The notes below the pieces were generated by a model. It ran no database searches. It saw nothing but the letters and a program-made list of their open reading frames with translations, and was not told the origin of the DNA. Both the position numbers and the translations under genes were made by a program. A stretch of DNA of 5,531 nt from Thermoproteota archaeon (lineage in GTDB: Archaea > Thermoproteota > Thermoprotei_A > Sulfolobales > Pyrodictiaceae): NCBI GenBank assembly GCA_013153105.1, contig JAADFC010000128.1, positions 1-5,531 of the forward strand, written 5' to 3'. Positions 1 to 5,333 of this stretch are shown piece after piece. Every line of letters starts with the position of its first letter. Within the stretch, counting starts at the first letter, position 1.

Positions 1-239
1 GGGTTCAGCTCCGAGTAGATTGCCATCAGCTCCTCGAAGCCTACGCGCCTACCGCCAGGCTCCTCCACCACGGCGGCATCATGGTAGAGCAGGTAGAGCG
101 CCTCGACCACGTGGAGCAGCTCGCCCAGCGTCTGGCGGCCCAGCAGCCTGGCGGCCCTCGGGCTAGGCTCAACCACCTCCAGCAGCGGCAGCCGCTCCCT
201 GCGCAGCAGCAGCCTTGCAGCGCTGTCCCCGTCGGCCAT
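1..239 (-). CDS. Probable tRNA-splicing endonuclease subunit, N-terminal part (partial)
   Basis: The reading frame opens with ATG at 239 and stays open for 79 codons to the left window edge, so only the N-terminus is present. The protein begins MADGDSAARLLL and contains LLHVVEALYLLY (about residues 41-52), then an acidic strand and GGRRVGFEELMAIYSE (about 62-77). This pattern of a GR-x-L segment, EALYLL helix, short strand and FEEL helix is what I know from the N-terminal domain of archaeal tRNA-intron endonucleases (EndA family), which cut the bulge-helix-bulge motif of intron-containing tRNAs. The catalytic Tyr/His/Lys domain would lie outside the window, so I cannot tell a catalytic subunit from the structural partner of the crenarchaeal heterotetramer. 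The usual GFYGKP-like N-terminal segment is not seen, which leans towards a structural or divergent subunit. A purine-rich GAGGGGG (minus strand, 250-244) lies 4 nt before the ATG and supports the start. The gene is divergent from mtnA. Confidence 0.6.
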   Translation of the reverse strand, partial: MADGDSAARLLLRRERLPLLEVVEPSPRAARLLGRQTLGELLHVVEALYLLYHDAAVVEEPGGRRVGFEELMAIYSELN

Positions 240-251
240 AGAGCCCCCTCG

Positions 252-278
252 CCTCCCGGGGGCCGCCGGGCCGGGAGG
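252..278. other. Perfect 8-bp inverted repeat in divergent intergenic region
   Basis: CCTCCCGG at 252-259 is the exact reverse complement of CCGGGAGG at 271-278, with an 11-nt GC-only spacer. On the minus strand the 3' arm contains GGAGG, 12 nt before the ATG of the left-hand gene, so a hairpin in that transcript could mask a ribosome-binding sequence. As DNA it could equally be a dimeric protein site. In GC-rich sequence a chance origin is quite possible. Confidence 0.35.
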
Positions 279-282
279 GTGC

Positions 283-292
283 TCTCTATATC
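283..292. promoter_or_regulatory. TATA-like box, likely promoter of mtnA and possibly shared with the divergent gene
   Basis: TCTCTATATC is the only AT-rich stretch in the 100-bp divergent region. Archaeal transcription usually starts about 25 nt downstream of the TATA centre, which would place the mtnA start near 312-316 and leave a leader of about 25 nt before the GTG at 340. On the opposite strand the same bases read GATATAGAGA; using them would put the start of the left-hand transcript near 262, about 20 nt before its ATG. Whether TBP uses it in both directions is inference. Confidence 0.5.
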
Positions 293-323
293 TTCCCCCT
301 TGGCGCCGGTGGAGGCGGAAGCT

Positions 324-337
324 GCGGCTCAGGCCGC
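324..337 (+). other. Short GC hairpin in the mtnA leader
   Basis: GCGGC at 324-328 pairs exactly with GCCGC at 333-337 around a TCAG tetraloop. It can extend by a T-G pair (323-338) and a C-G pair (322-339). It ends directly before the GTG start codon at 340. A short stem like this is easily produced by chance in GC-rich DNA, so a regulatory role is only a possibility. Confidence 0.25.
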
Positions 338-339
338 GG

Positions 340-1440
340 GTGGACATGGCCTTGACGAGCGTCTTGGAGCGTCTGCGGATAAAGCCGCTGGAGTGGGTTG
401 AGGACCGCCCCGAGGGCCCCGTGTTCCGCTGGCTTGACACCCGGCTCATACCCTGGGAGGAGGTCTATAGGGAGACGCGCGACTATAGGAGGGTTGCGAA
501 GGCAATTAAGGACATGGAGATACGTGGAGCCCCCGCTATAGGCGTCGCAGCCGCCTACGGCATGGCGCTCGCCGCATACTACTCCGAGGCGCGCTCCACT
601 GGGGAGCTGCTGGAGAAGCTGGAGGAGGCGCGGAGGGTTCTGGCCTCGACGAGGCCGACGGCCTACAACCTGTTCTGGGCGCTGGACAGGGTGGCCAAGG
701 CTGCCAAGAGGGCTGAGCCCCGGGGCGTGGATGCTATAGTAAGGGCAGTCATAGACGAGGCCAAGAAAATACACGTAGAGGATGTTGAGACTAACATTAA
801 GCTCGGCAGGATCGGGGCTAAGCTCGTCGAGGACGGCGACACTATTCTAACCCACTGCAACGCCGGCGCGCTGGCCACCGCAGGCTACGGCACCGCCGAG
901 GGTGTCATGCGCGCCGCCGTGGAGGAGGGGAAGAGGATAAGGGTGATAGCCACTGAGACGAGGCCGCTGCTCCAGGGCGCCAGGCTCACCGTCTGGGAGC
1001 TTGTTAAAGAGGGTATAGAGGTTAGGCTCATAACAGACAACATGGTCGGCTATGTCATGTATAAGGGGCTTGTCGACAAGGTTATAGTGGGCGCCGACAG
1101 AATAACCCTGGACGGCTACGTGGCGAACAAGATAGGCACATACACCATAGCCGTGCTCGCTAACCGGCACCGGGTTCCCTTCTACGTCGCCGCGCCCTCC
1201 TCAACGTTCGACCCAAAGCTTGAGGGTGATGAGATACCTATCGAGGAGAGGAGCCCCGACGAGGTGCGCACCGTCCTGGGCAAGCTGCTGATAACGGTGC
1301 CGGACGTGCCGGTGTACAACCCGGCTTTCGACGTGACACCGCCCGAGCTGGTCACAGCCATAATAACGGAGTACGATATACTGACGCCGCCATACACGAA
1401 GAGTATCCCGGAGATGCTGCGGCGCGCCGGGCGCCTCTAG
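340..1440 (+). CDS. mtnA: S-methyl-5-thioribose-1-phosphate isomerase
   Basis: This 366-residue protein is a member of the MtnA/eIF2B-alpha-like family. MtnA converts 5-methylthioribose-1-phosphate to 5-methylthioribulose-1-phosphate in methionine salvage from methylthioadenosine, in the cytoplasm. Visible signatures are IRGAPAIGVAAAYG (61-74), THCNAGALATAGYGTA (171-186), ETRPLLQGARLT (206-217), TDNMVG (232-237), VIVGADRI (248-255) and VANKIGTY (261-268). The catalytic pair should be Cys173 and Asp253; their spacing of 80 matches the Cys160/Asp240 pair I know from the Bacillus enzyme. Length and motifs favour MtnA over ribose-1,5-bisphosphate isomerase or the eIF2B-like regulators of the same superfamily. 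No key residue is missing. The start is taken as GTG at 340; ATG at 346 is an equally possible start that removes two residues. No good ribosome binding site lies just upstream of either. Some archaeal members also act on 5-deoxyribose-1-phosphate, which cannot be excluded here. It probably has its own promoter and is followed by a 67-bp gap. Confidence 0.93.
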   Translation: MDMALTSVLERLRIKPLEWVEDRPEGPVFRWLDTRLIPWEEVYRETRDYRRVAKAIKDMEIRGAPAIGVAAAYGMALAAYYSEARSTGELLEKLEEARRVLASTRPTAYNLFWALDRVAKAAKRAEPRGVDAIVRAVIDEAKKIHVEDVETNIKLGRIGAKLVEDGDTILTHCNAGALATAGYGTAEGVMRAAVEEGKRIRVIATETRPLLQGARLTVWELVKEGIEVRLITDNMVGYVMYKGLVDKVIVGADRITLDGYVANKIGTYTIAVLANRHRVPFYVAAPSSTFDPKLEGDEIPIEERSPDEVRTVLGKLLITVPDVPVYNPAFDVTPPELVTAIITEYDILTPPYTKSIPEMLRRAGRL

Positions 1441-1464
1441 AGCCGCGCGCCGAACAGCTCCACC

Positions 1465-1472
1465 CTATATAG
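1465..1472 (+). promoter_or_regulatory. TATA box of top6B
   Basis: CTATATAG stands out in an otherwise GC-rich 67-bp gap between mtnA and top6B. Its centre lies about 40 nt before the GTG start codon. The predicted transcription start, about 25 nt downstream of the TATA centre, falls near 1493-1497, giving a leader of only about a dozen bases. This would be the main promoter for top6B and, by the absence of other candidates, for top6A and deoC. Confidence 0.6.
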
Positions 1473-1490
1473 CCGGTGGCCGCCCCTCCC

Positions 1491-1511
1491 CCACCTAGGG
1501 GGTCTAGGTGG
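1491..1511 (+). promoter_or_regulatory. Perfect 8-bp inverted repeat spanning the top6B start codon
   Basis: CCACCTAG at 1491-1498 is the exact reverse complement of CTAGGTGG at 1504-1511, separated by GGGGT. The right arm contains the GTG start codon of top6B (1508-1510), and the only purine-rich, ribosome-binding-like bases (the G run at 1498-1502) sit mostly in the loop. The predicted transcription start from the upstream TATA box falls inside the left arm. It could therefore act as an operator over the start site or as an RNA hairpin gating translation. The inverted repeat is directly visible; its function is inferred. Confidence 0.45.
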
Positions 1512-3124
1512 CTAGGCAGAGGGCACAAAGGGCGAAGGCTGCGGAGGCGCCGCGTGAGACTTTCAAGAGCATGTCCCCCTCAGAGTTCTTCTACCACTAC
1601 AAGGAGATAGCCGGCTTCGACAACCCCACAAAGGCCCTCTACCAGGCTGTCCGCGAGCTGGTCGAGAACGCCCTCGACGCGACGGACGTGCACGGGATAT
1701 TCCCCGACATATTCGTAAGCATCGAAGCGGTTGACCGCGAGGAGTCGTTCTACAGGATAACAGTGGAGGACAACGGTATAGGCATACCCCCCAACAACGT
1801 GCCCTCCGCGTTTGGCCGGGTCTTCTTCAGCAGCAAGTATAAGCTCAGGCAGGCCCGGGGCCGCTTCGGCCTAGGCGCGAAAGCAGTCATAATATACGCG
1901 CAGGCCACTACGGGTAGGCCCATAGAGGTCTACACCGCGCCCATAGGGTCAAGGCGCGTCTACTACTTCAAGCTCAAGATCGATATCCAGCGCAACGAGC
2001 CCCTGGTGCTGGCCCGTGGCGAGTTCGAGAACCCCAGCGGCTGGCACGGCACGAGGGTCAGCATAACCATCAAGGGGGACTGGAGCAGGGCGAGACATAG
2101 GATATACACGTACTTCCAGCGCACGGCTATAGCAGCACCCTACGCTAACATAGTGTTCGTCGACCCTGACGGTAACGTAGTCGTGTACCGTAGGACTCTC
2201 AACAAGCTTCCGCCGAAGCCTCGGGAGGTCAAGCCTCACCCCCACGGTGTCGATGCTGAGATGTTGAAGCAGCTGATCAGCAGGTCTAATGCGAAGACTA
2301 TGCTTGAGTTCATGGTTGAGACGTTTCAGGGTGTGGGTAAGAAGACTGCTGAGGCTTTCCTCGAGTATGCGGGTATACCCAAGGACCTGGACCCTCACCG
2401 GCTGAGCGAGCGGGACATAGTGCGCCTAGTTTCGAAGATGAGGGAGTTCCGCAAGTTCCGCCCGCCCAGCGCCGATGCGCTAAGCCCCCTGGGGCCTGAG
2501 GTTATAGAGACGGGGTTGAGGTCCATACTGAAGCCGGAGTTCGTCGTCGCCGTGACTAGGAGGCCGAAGGTCTATGAGGGGCACCCCTTCATAGTCGAGG
2601 TGGGCATAGCATACGGTGGTGAGATACCCCCGCAGGAGGAGCCTATGCTGCTCCGGTACGCCAACAAGATACCCCTCCTCTACGACGAGCGGGCCGACGT
2701 GGCGTGGAAGGTCCTGCACAGCTTCGACTGGAAGACCTACATGGTAACATTCCCGGCCCCTATAGCTGTCCTAACACACATCGCCAGTACGAAGGTGCCC
2801 TACAAGGCTGCTGGTAAGGAGAGTGTCGCCGAGGCGCCGGAGATAGAGCAGGAGCTGCGCAACGCCCTCCGGGAGGCCGCCCGCAAGCTGCGCGAGTACC
2901 TGCTGAAGAAGAAGCGTGAGGAGGAAGCTAAGAGGCGCATAGTAACCTTCATGAAGTACACGCCGGAGGTTGCGAAGAGCCTCGCAGTGATACTGAAGAG
3001 CTACGGTGTGAAGGAGAGTGATATAAGGGAGATGCTGCTTACAGCAATGAAGAAGAGGCTCGGCCTGCCCGAGGAGGAGTTCGCAAAGCTAGTCGAAGGC
3101 CTCGAGGTGAGCGTCGAGGAGTAG
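1508..3124 (+). CDS. top6B: DNA topoisomerase VI subunit B (ATPase)
   Basis: This 538-residue protein is the ATP-binding subunit of the type IIB topoisomerase, which forms an A2B2 tetramer with Top6A and couples ATP-driven dimerisation to strand passage. The GHKL ATPase fold is clear: N-box VRELVENALDATD (48-60) with probable general base Glu50 and Mg-binding Asn54, DNGIGIPP (88-95), and the lid motif GRFGLGAK (118-125). A helix-two-turn-helix region follows at about 245-315 (containing VDAEMLKQL and FQGVGKKTAEAFLEYAG), then the transducer domain (about 325-475) with HPFIVEVG, LRYANKIPLLY and the switch-loop STKVPYKAAGKES (427-439), whose lysines include the one expected to contact the ATP gamma-phosphate. 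A charged helical segment with LLKKKREEEAKRR (465-477) ends the transducer, and a short helical C-terminus follows. Length fits the crenarchaeal family (about 530). The GTG at 1508 adds an Arg/Ala-rich N-terminal extension of about 15 residues compared with the Sulfolobus protein; ATG at codon 22 would cut into conserved sequence, so 1508 is kept. Confidence 0.96.
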   Translation: MARQRAQRAKAAEAPRETFKSMSPSEFFYHYKEIAGFDNPTKALYQAVRELVENALDATDVHGIFPDIFVSIEAVDREESFYRITVEDNGIGIPPNNVPSAFGRVFFSSKYKLRQARGRFGLGAKAVIIYAQATTGRPIEVYTAPIGSRRVYYFKLKIDIQRNEPLVLARGEFENPSGWHGTRVSITIKGDWSRARHRIYTYFQRTAIAAPYANIVFVDPDGNVVVYRRTLNKLPPKPREVKPHPHGVDAEMLKQLISRSNAKTMLEFMVETFQGVGKKTAEAFLEYAGIPKDLDPHRLSERDIVRLVSKMREFRKFRPPSADALSPLGPEVIETGLRSILKPEFVVAVTRRPKVYEGHPFIVEVGIAYGGEIPPQEEPMLLRYANKIPLLYDERADVAWKVLHSFDWKTYMVTFPAPIAVLTHIASTKVPYKAAGKESVAEAPEIEQELRNALREAARKLREYLLKKKREEEAKRRIVTFMKYTPEVAKSLAVILKSYGVKESDIREMLLTAMKKRLGLPEEEFAKLVEGLEVSVEE

Positions 3125-3162
3125 CTGCCGACCCCGGCGTGGCGGGTGTGCAGGGCTGGGTA

Positions 3163-3182
3163 GATAGGCGGCTCCGCCTATC
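3163..3182 (+). promoter_or_regulatory. Perfect 9-bp inverted repeat in the top6B-top6A gap
   Basis: GATAGGCGG at 3163-3171 is the exact reverse complement of CCGCCTATC at 3174-3182, with only CT between; as RNA this is an 8-bp stem with a GCTC tetraloop. It lies 39 nt after the top6B stop codon and 51 nt before the top6A ribosome binding site. No T-tract follows, so it is not a classical terminator. It may be an RNA processing or stability element that sets the relative output of the two subunits. Confidence 0.45.
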
Positions 3183-3232
3183 AGTCCCTCCGGGTGCGCC
3201 GCAGGGTCGGCTGCAGCTACTCCGGAGAGGCG

Positions 3233-3239
3233 GGAGGTG
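3233..3239 (+). promoter_or_regulatory. Strong ribosome binding site that fixes the top6A start
   Basis: GGAGGTG is a perfect match to the archaeal anti-Shine-Dalgarno end of 16S rRNA and lies 7 nt before TTG at 3247. It is the best ribosome binding site in the window. It argues that top6A starts at this TTG and not at the upstream in-frame GTG at 3139, which has no such site. Confidence 0.75.
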
Positions 3240-3246
3240 GCCTACA

Positions 3247-4416
3247 TTGGCGGAGAGCTACATCGACCAGGCGGACAAGGAGGCCCGGAAGCGGGCTCTC
3301 GAGGTTTTCCGCCAGAGGTTCCGCGAGGTCTTGGAGCAGATCCGGCGTGGCGAGAACCCGTTCCTCATGCTTCCGAAGAGGACGCTCTCCAACACGATAT
3401 ACGATGAGCGTAGGAAGCTGCTGCTGCTCGGCCCGGAGAAGCTCAAGAGGAGCTTCTTCGACCTCCACGAGGCTAAGAAGTTCATGCAGACGCTACTCAT
3501 GGCAAGGATAATCTTCGAGGCCCTCGAGAGAGACGAGTACCCCACCATCCGTGACCTATACTACAGGGGCAAGCACACTATAGTCTACCGCGAGCCCGGC
3601 GGGCGGCGCCACGAGGAGAACACCTGGGACGAGCAGCGGGAGAGCGACGCCGTCATACGAGACATAGAGGTGTTGACGGGGCTTCTGCGCGAGGAGATGC
3701 TGATATTGAGCAAGGAGAAGGGCAAGGTAGTTGGTGACATGAGGATACGCAGCGGCGGAGATGTGATAGACCTCAGCAAGATGGGTCACGGGGCCTACGC
3801 TATAGAGCCCACACCTGACCTCATAGAGTTCCTCGACGTCAACGCCGAGTACGTTCTTGTCGTCGAGAAGGACGCCGTGTTCCAGCAACTCCACAGGATA
3901 AAGTACTGGCGGCAGCATAAGGCTATACTCATCACAAGCGCCGGCCAGCCTGACCGGGCGACACGCAGGTTTGTCCGCAGGCTAAACGAGGAGCTGGGCC
4001 TGCCTGTCTACATACTGACCGACGCCGACCCCTACGGATGGTATATCTACAGCGTGTTCAAGATAGGCTCGATAACGCTAAGCTATGAGAGCGAGCGGCT
4101 AGCCACTCCGCAGGCGAGGTTCATAGGGGTTAGCATGACCGACATCTTCGGCGACCCCAAGTCTGGGAAGAAGCCCTACCTGACCGAGCAGGAGAGGCGC
4201 AACTACATCATAAAGGCTAAGGACGCGGACATTAAGAGGGCGTACGAGCTCATGAACTACCTGTGGTTCCAGACGCCCAAGTGGAAGAGGGAGATAGAGA
4301 TATTCCTAGACAAGAAGGCGAAGCTTGAGATAGAGGCGTTGACGAGCAAGGGGCTCCGCTTCCTGGCTGACAAGTATCTGCCCGAGAAGATTGAGACAGG
4401 CGACTGGATAGAGTAG
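3247..4416 (+). CDS. top6A: DNA topoisomerase VI subunit A (Spo11-like, DNA cleaving)
   Basis: This subunit makes the double-strand break by attaching to the 5' ends through a tyrosine, and is the archaeal relative of eukaryotic Spo11. From the TTG start it has 389 residues, a normal length for the family. The winged-helix (CAP-like) domain carries the TIRDLYYRGK motif (about 100-109); the second Tyr, Tyr106, is the expected nucleophile. The Toprim metal site is VVEKDAVF with Glu207 and TDADPYG with Asp259 and Asp261; the 52/54 spacing from Glu to the Asp pair fits the known archaeal structure. Between them the conserved MGHGAYAIEP, LITSAGQPDRATRRF and LNEELGLPVYILTD segments are intact. The frame is open back to GTG 3139, but the extra 36 codons are low in conserved character, cover a perfect inverted repeat and lack a ribosome binding site, so they are probably leader. 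It follows top6B by 122 bp with no obvious promoter, consistent with co-transcription. Confidence 0.96.
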   Translation: MAESYIDQADKEARKRALEVFRQRFREVLEQIRRGENPFLMLPKRTLSNTIYDERRKLLLLGPEKLKRSFFDLHEAKKFMQTLLMARIIFEALERDEYPTIRDLYYRGKHTIVYREPGGRRHEENTWDEQRESDAVIRDIEVLTGLLREEMLILSKEKGKVVGDMRIRSGGDVIDLSKMGHGAYAIEPTPDLIEFLDVNAEYVLVVEKDAVFQQLHRIKYWRQHKAILITSAGQPDRATRRFVRRLNEELGLPVYILTDADPYGWYIYSVFKIGSITLSYESERLATPQARFIGVSMTDIFGDPKSGKKPYLTEQERRNYIIKAKDADIKRAYELMNYLWFQTPKWKREIEIFLDKKAKLEIEALTSKGLRFLADKYLPEKIETGDWIE

Positions 4417-4441
4417 CCTTCCGGGCGTGACGCGCAGCGCT

Positions 4442-4462
4442 GGTGAGGCCCCGTTGGCGGGG
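4442..4462 (+). promoter_or_regulatory. deoC translation start region: RBS plus hairpin with TTG in the loop
   Basis: GGTGAGG (4442-4448) is a good ribosome binding sequence 5 nt before TTG at 4454. The next bases form a perfect GC stem: CCCCG (4449-4453) with CGGGG (4458-4462), leaving TTGG in the loop, so the candidate start codon would sit in the tetraloop. The ribosome binding site supports TTG 4454 over GTG 4427. Any role of the stem in translation is inferred. Confidence 0.4.
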
Positions 4463-5194
4463 AGCGAGCTTCTCTTCTCCATGCGTCTACCCTCGCCCGA
4501 GGAGCTGGCGGCGAGGATAGACCACGCTGTGCTGAGGCCAGAGGCTGGCCTCCGGGAGCTGGAGGCGGCTGTGGAGGAGCTGGAGAGGCTCAACCTCCGC
4601 TGCCTGATCCTCTCGCCGACGCTGCTGCGCGAGGCCAGAGGCTTGACGCGCCGCTGCCTGGGTGCGGTTGTGGGGTTCCCCTTCGGCTACCATACTGTCG
4701 AGTCTAAGGTTAAGGAGCTCGAGGACGCTATAGGCTATGGCGCCGACGAGATAGACGCTGTAACTAACCTGCAGCTGTTCATAGCAGGGCGGAGAGAAGC
4801 CTACATAAACGAAGCGAGGGCCCTCGTGGAGATATGCCGCGAGAACAGTGTCAAGTGCAAGCTCATAGTGGACGCGGCGCTTGTAGACAAGAGCCTCTAC
4901 AGGGAGGCCCTCGAGGCGCTACTCTCGGCTACGGAGCCCGACTATGTCAAGACCGGGACCGGCTTCGGGGGCAGGCCCACGCAGCCTGAGGACGTGGTCA
5001 TAGCAGCGAGCGTGATAGCCGCCCGGGGCCTGAAGGGGCGGGTGCGCGTCAAGGCCGCCGGCGGTATAAGGACCGGGCTACAGGCTGCACTGCTGATAGC
5101 AGCCGGGGCCGACGTCATAGGAACCAGCCGTCCCAGACAGCTCCTCGAGGACTACCGGTCGATACTCCCCCTACTCACCAGCGGGGCCCACTAG
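4454..5194 (+). CDS. deoC: Deoxyribose-phosphate aldolase (DeoC family)
   Basis: A class I aldolase of the DeoC/DERA family; the classic reaction splits 2-deoxyribose-5-phosphate into glyceraldehyde-3-phosphate and acetaldehyde through a lysine Schiff base. From TTG 4454 the protein has 246 residues (255 from GTG 4427, 237 from ATG 4481). In numbering from GTG 4427: the N-terminal SPEELAARIDHAVLRP (23-38), VVGFPFGYHTVESKV (81-95), EIDAVTN with catalytic Asp110 (108-114), VKLIVDAA-like strand CKLIVDAAL (144-152), YVKTGTGF with Schiff-base Lys175 (173-180), VKAAGGIRTG with Lys209 (208-217) and the phosphate-site IGTSR (231-235). The family's usual KTSTGF reads KTGTGF here, and the second Ser of the usual GTSS phosphate loop is Arg235. 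The start is ambiguous; a ribosome binding site favours 4454, which also keeps the N-terminal length close to the Aeropyrum enzyme as I remember it. The gap to top6A is 10 bp from GTG 4427 or 37 bp from TTG 4454, so it is probably co-transcribed. Confidence 0.88.
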   Translation: MAGSELLFSMRLPSPEELAARIDHAVLRPEAGLRELEAAVEELERLNLRCLILSPTLLREARGLTRRCLGAVVGFPFGYHTVESKVKELEDAIGYGADEIDAVTNLQLFIAGRREAYINEARALVEICRENSVKCKLIVDAALVDKSLYREALEALLSATEPDYVKTGTGFGGRPTQPEDVVIAASVIAARGLKGRVRVKAAGGIRTGLQAALLIAAGADVIGTSRPRQLLEDYRSILPLLTSGAH

Positions 5195-5212
5195 CCCGAC
5201 GCGCGGGGATGA

Positions 5213-5324
5213 GGAGACGACGGTCTCGCGAGCCGCCTCCGCCGCGGGGCGGCGGTGAGGAGCATTCTCCTTACCGACCCGGCGACAGGCCAAGGGGCTG
5301 GGGGGTCGGCTGAGACAGGTCTCC
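5213..5324 (+). ncRNA. Candidate structured RNA element after deoC (unknown family)
   Basis: This gene-free interval (5195-5333 lies between two converging genes) folds by eye into a closed multi-branched structure. The closing stem pairs GGAGAC (5213-5218) with GTCTCC (5319-5324), GTCTC (5223-5227) with GAGAC (5312-5316), and AGCCG (5231-5235) with CGGCT (5307-5311): 16 pairs with a small internal loop and a 3-nt bulge. Inside, CGGTGAGGAG (5253-5262) pairs with CTCCTTACCG (5267-5276) around CATT, ten pairs with one G-U; CCGCCGC (5239-5245) can pair with GCGGCGG (5249-5255) as an alternative; ACCC (5277-5280) can pair with GGGT (5303-5306). No T-tract follows, no C/D-box or tRNA signature is clear, and no promoter is visible. 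It may be a deoC 3' UTR element, an independent RNA or a convergent-gene boundary. The strand is a guess because an inverted structure folds on both. Confidence 0.3.
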
Positions 5325-5333
5325 GCATAGCCC

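Noticed and set aside
286..774. Long minus-strand open frame over the mtnA 5' half
   Set aside because: Antisense shadow of mtnA in GC-rich DNA; the plus-strand frame carries all MtnA signatures.
1435..1442. CTCTAGAG palindrome over the mtnA stop codon as a terminator
   Set aside because: The palindrome is only 8 bp with no loop and no following T-tract; flanking bases do not extend the pairing. Archaeal terminators are usually T-rich.
3194..3511. Overlapping plus-strand frame rich in Arg and Ser
   Set aside because: It is a +1 shadow of top6A; composition is that of a frame-shifted GC-rich gene and it has no recognisable motif, while the top6A frame is clearly conserved.
5205..5320. C/D-box guide RNA
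   Set aside because: A GATGAGG near 5209 and a CTGA at 5310-5313 resemble C and D boxes, but they are about 100 nt apart and no D'/C' pair lies at the usual spacing for a 50-65 nt archaeal guide.
5195..5333. tRNA gene
   Set aside because: No GGTTCRANTCC T-loop and no cloverleaf with correct arm lengths could be drawn on either strand.
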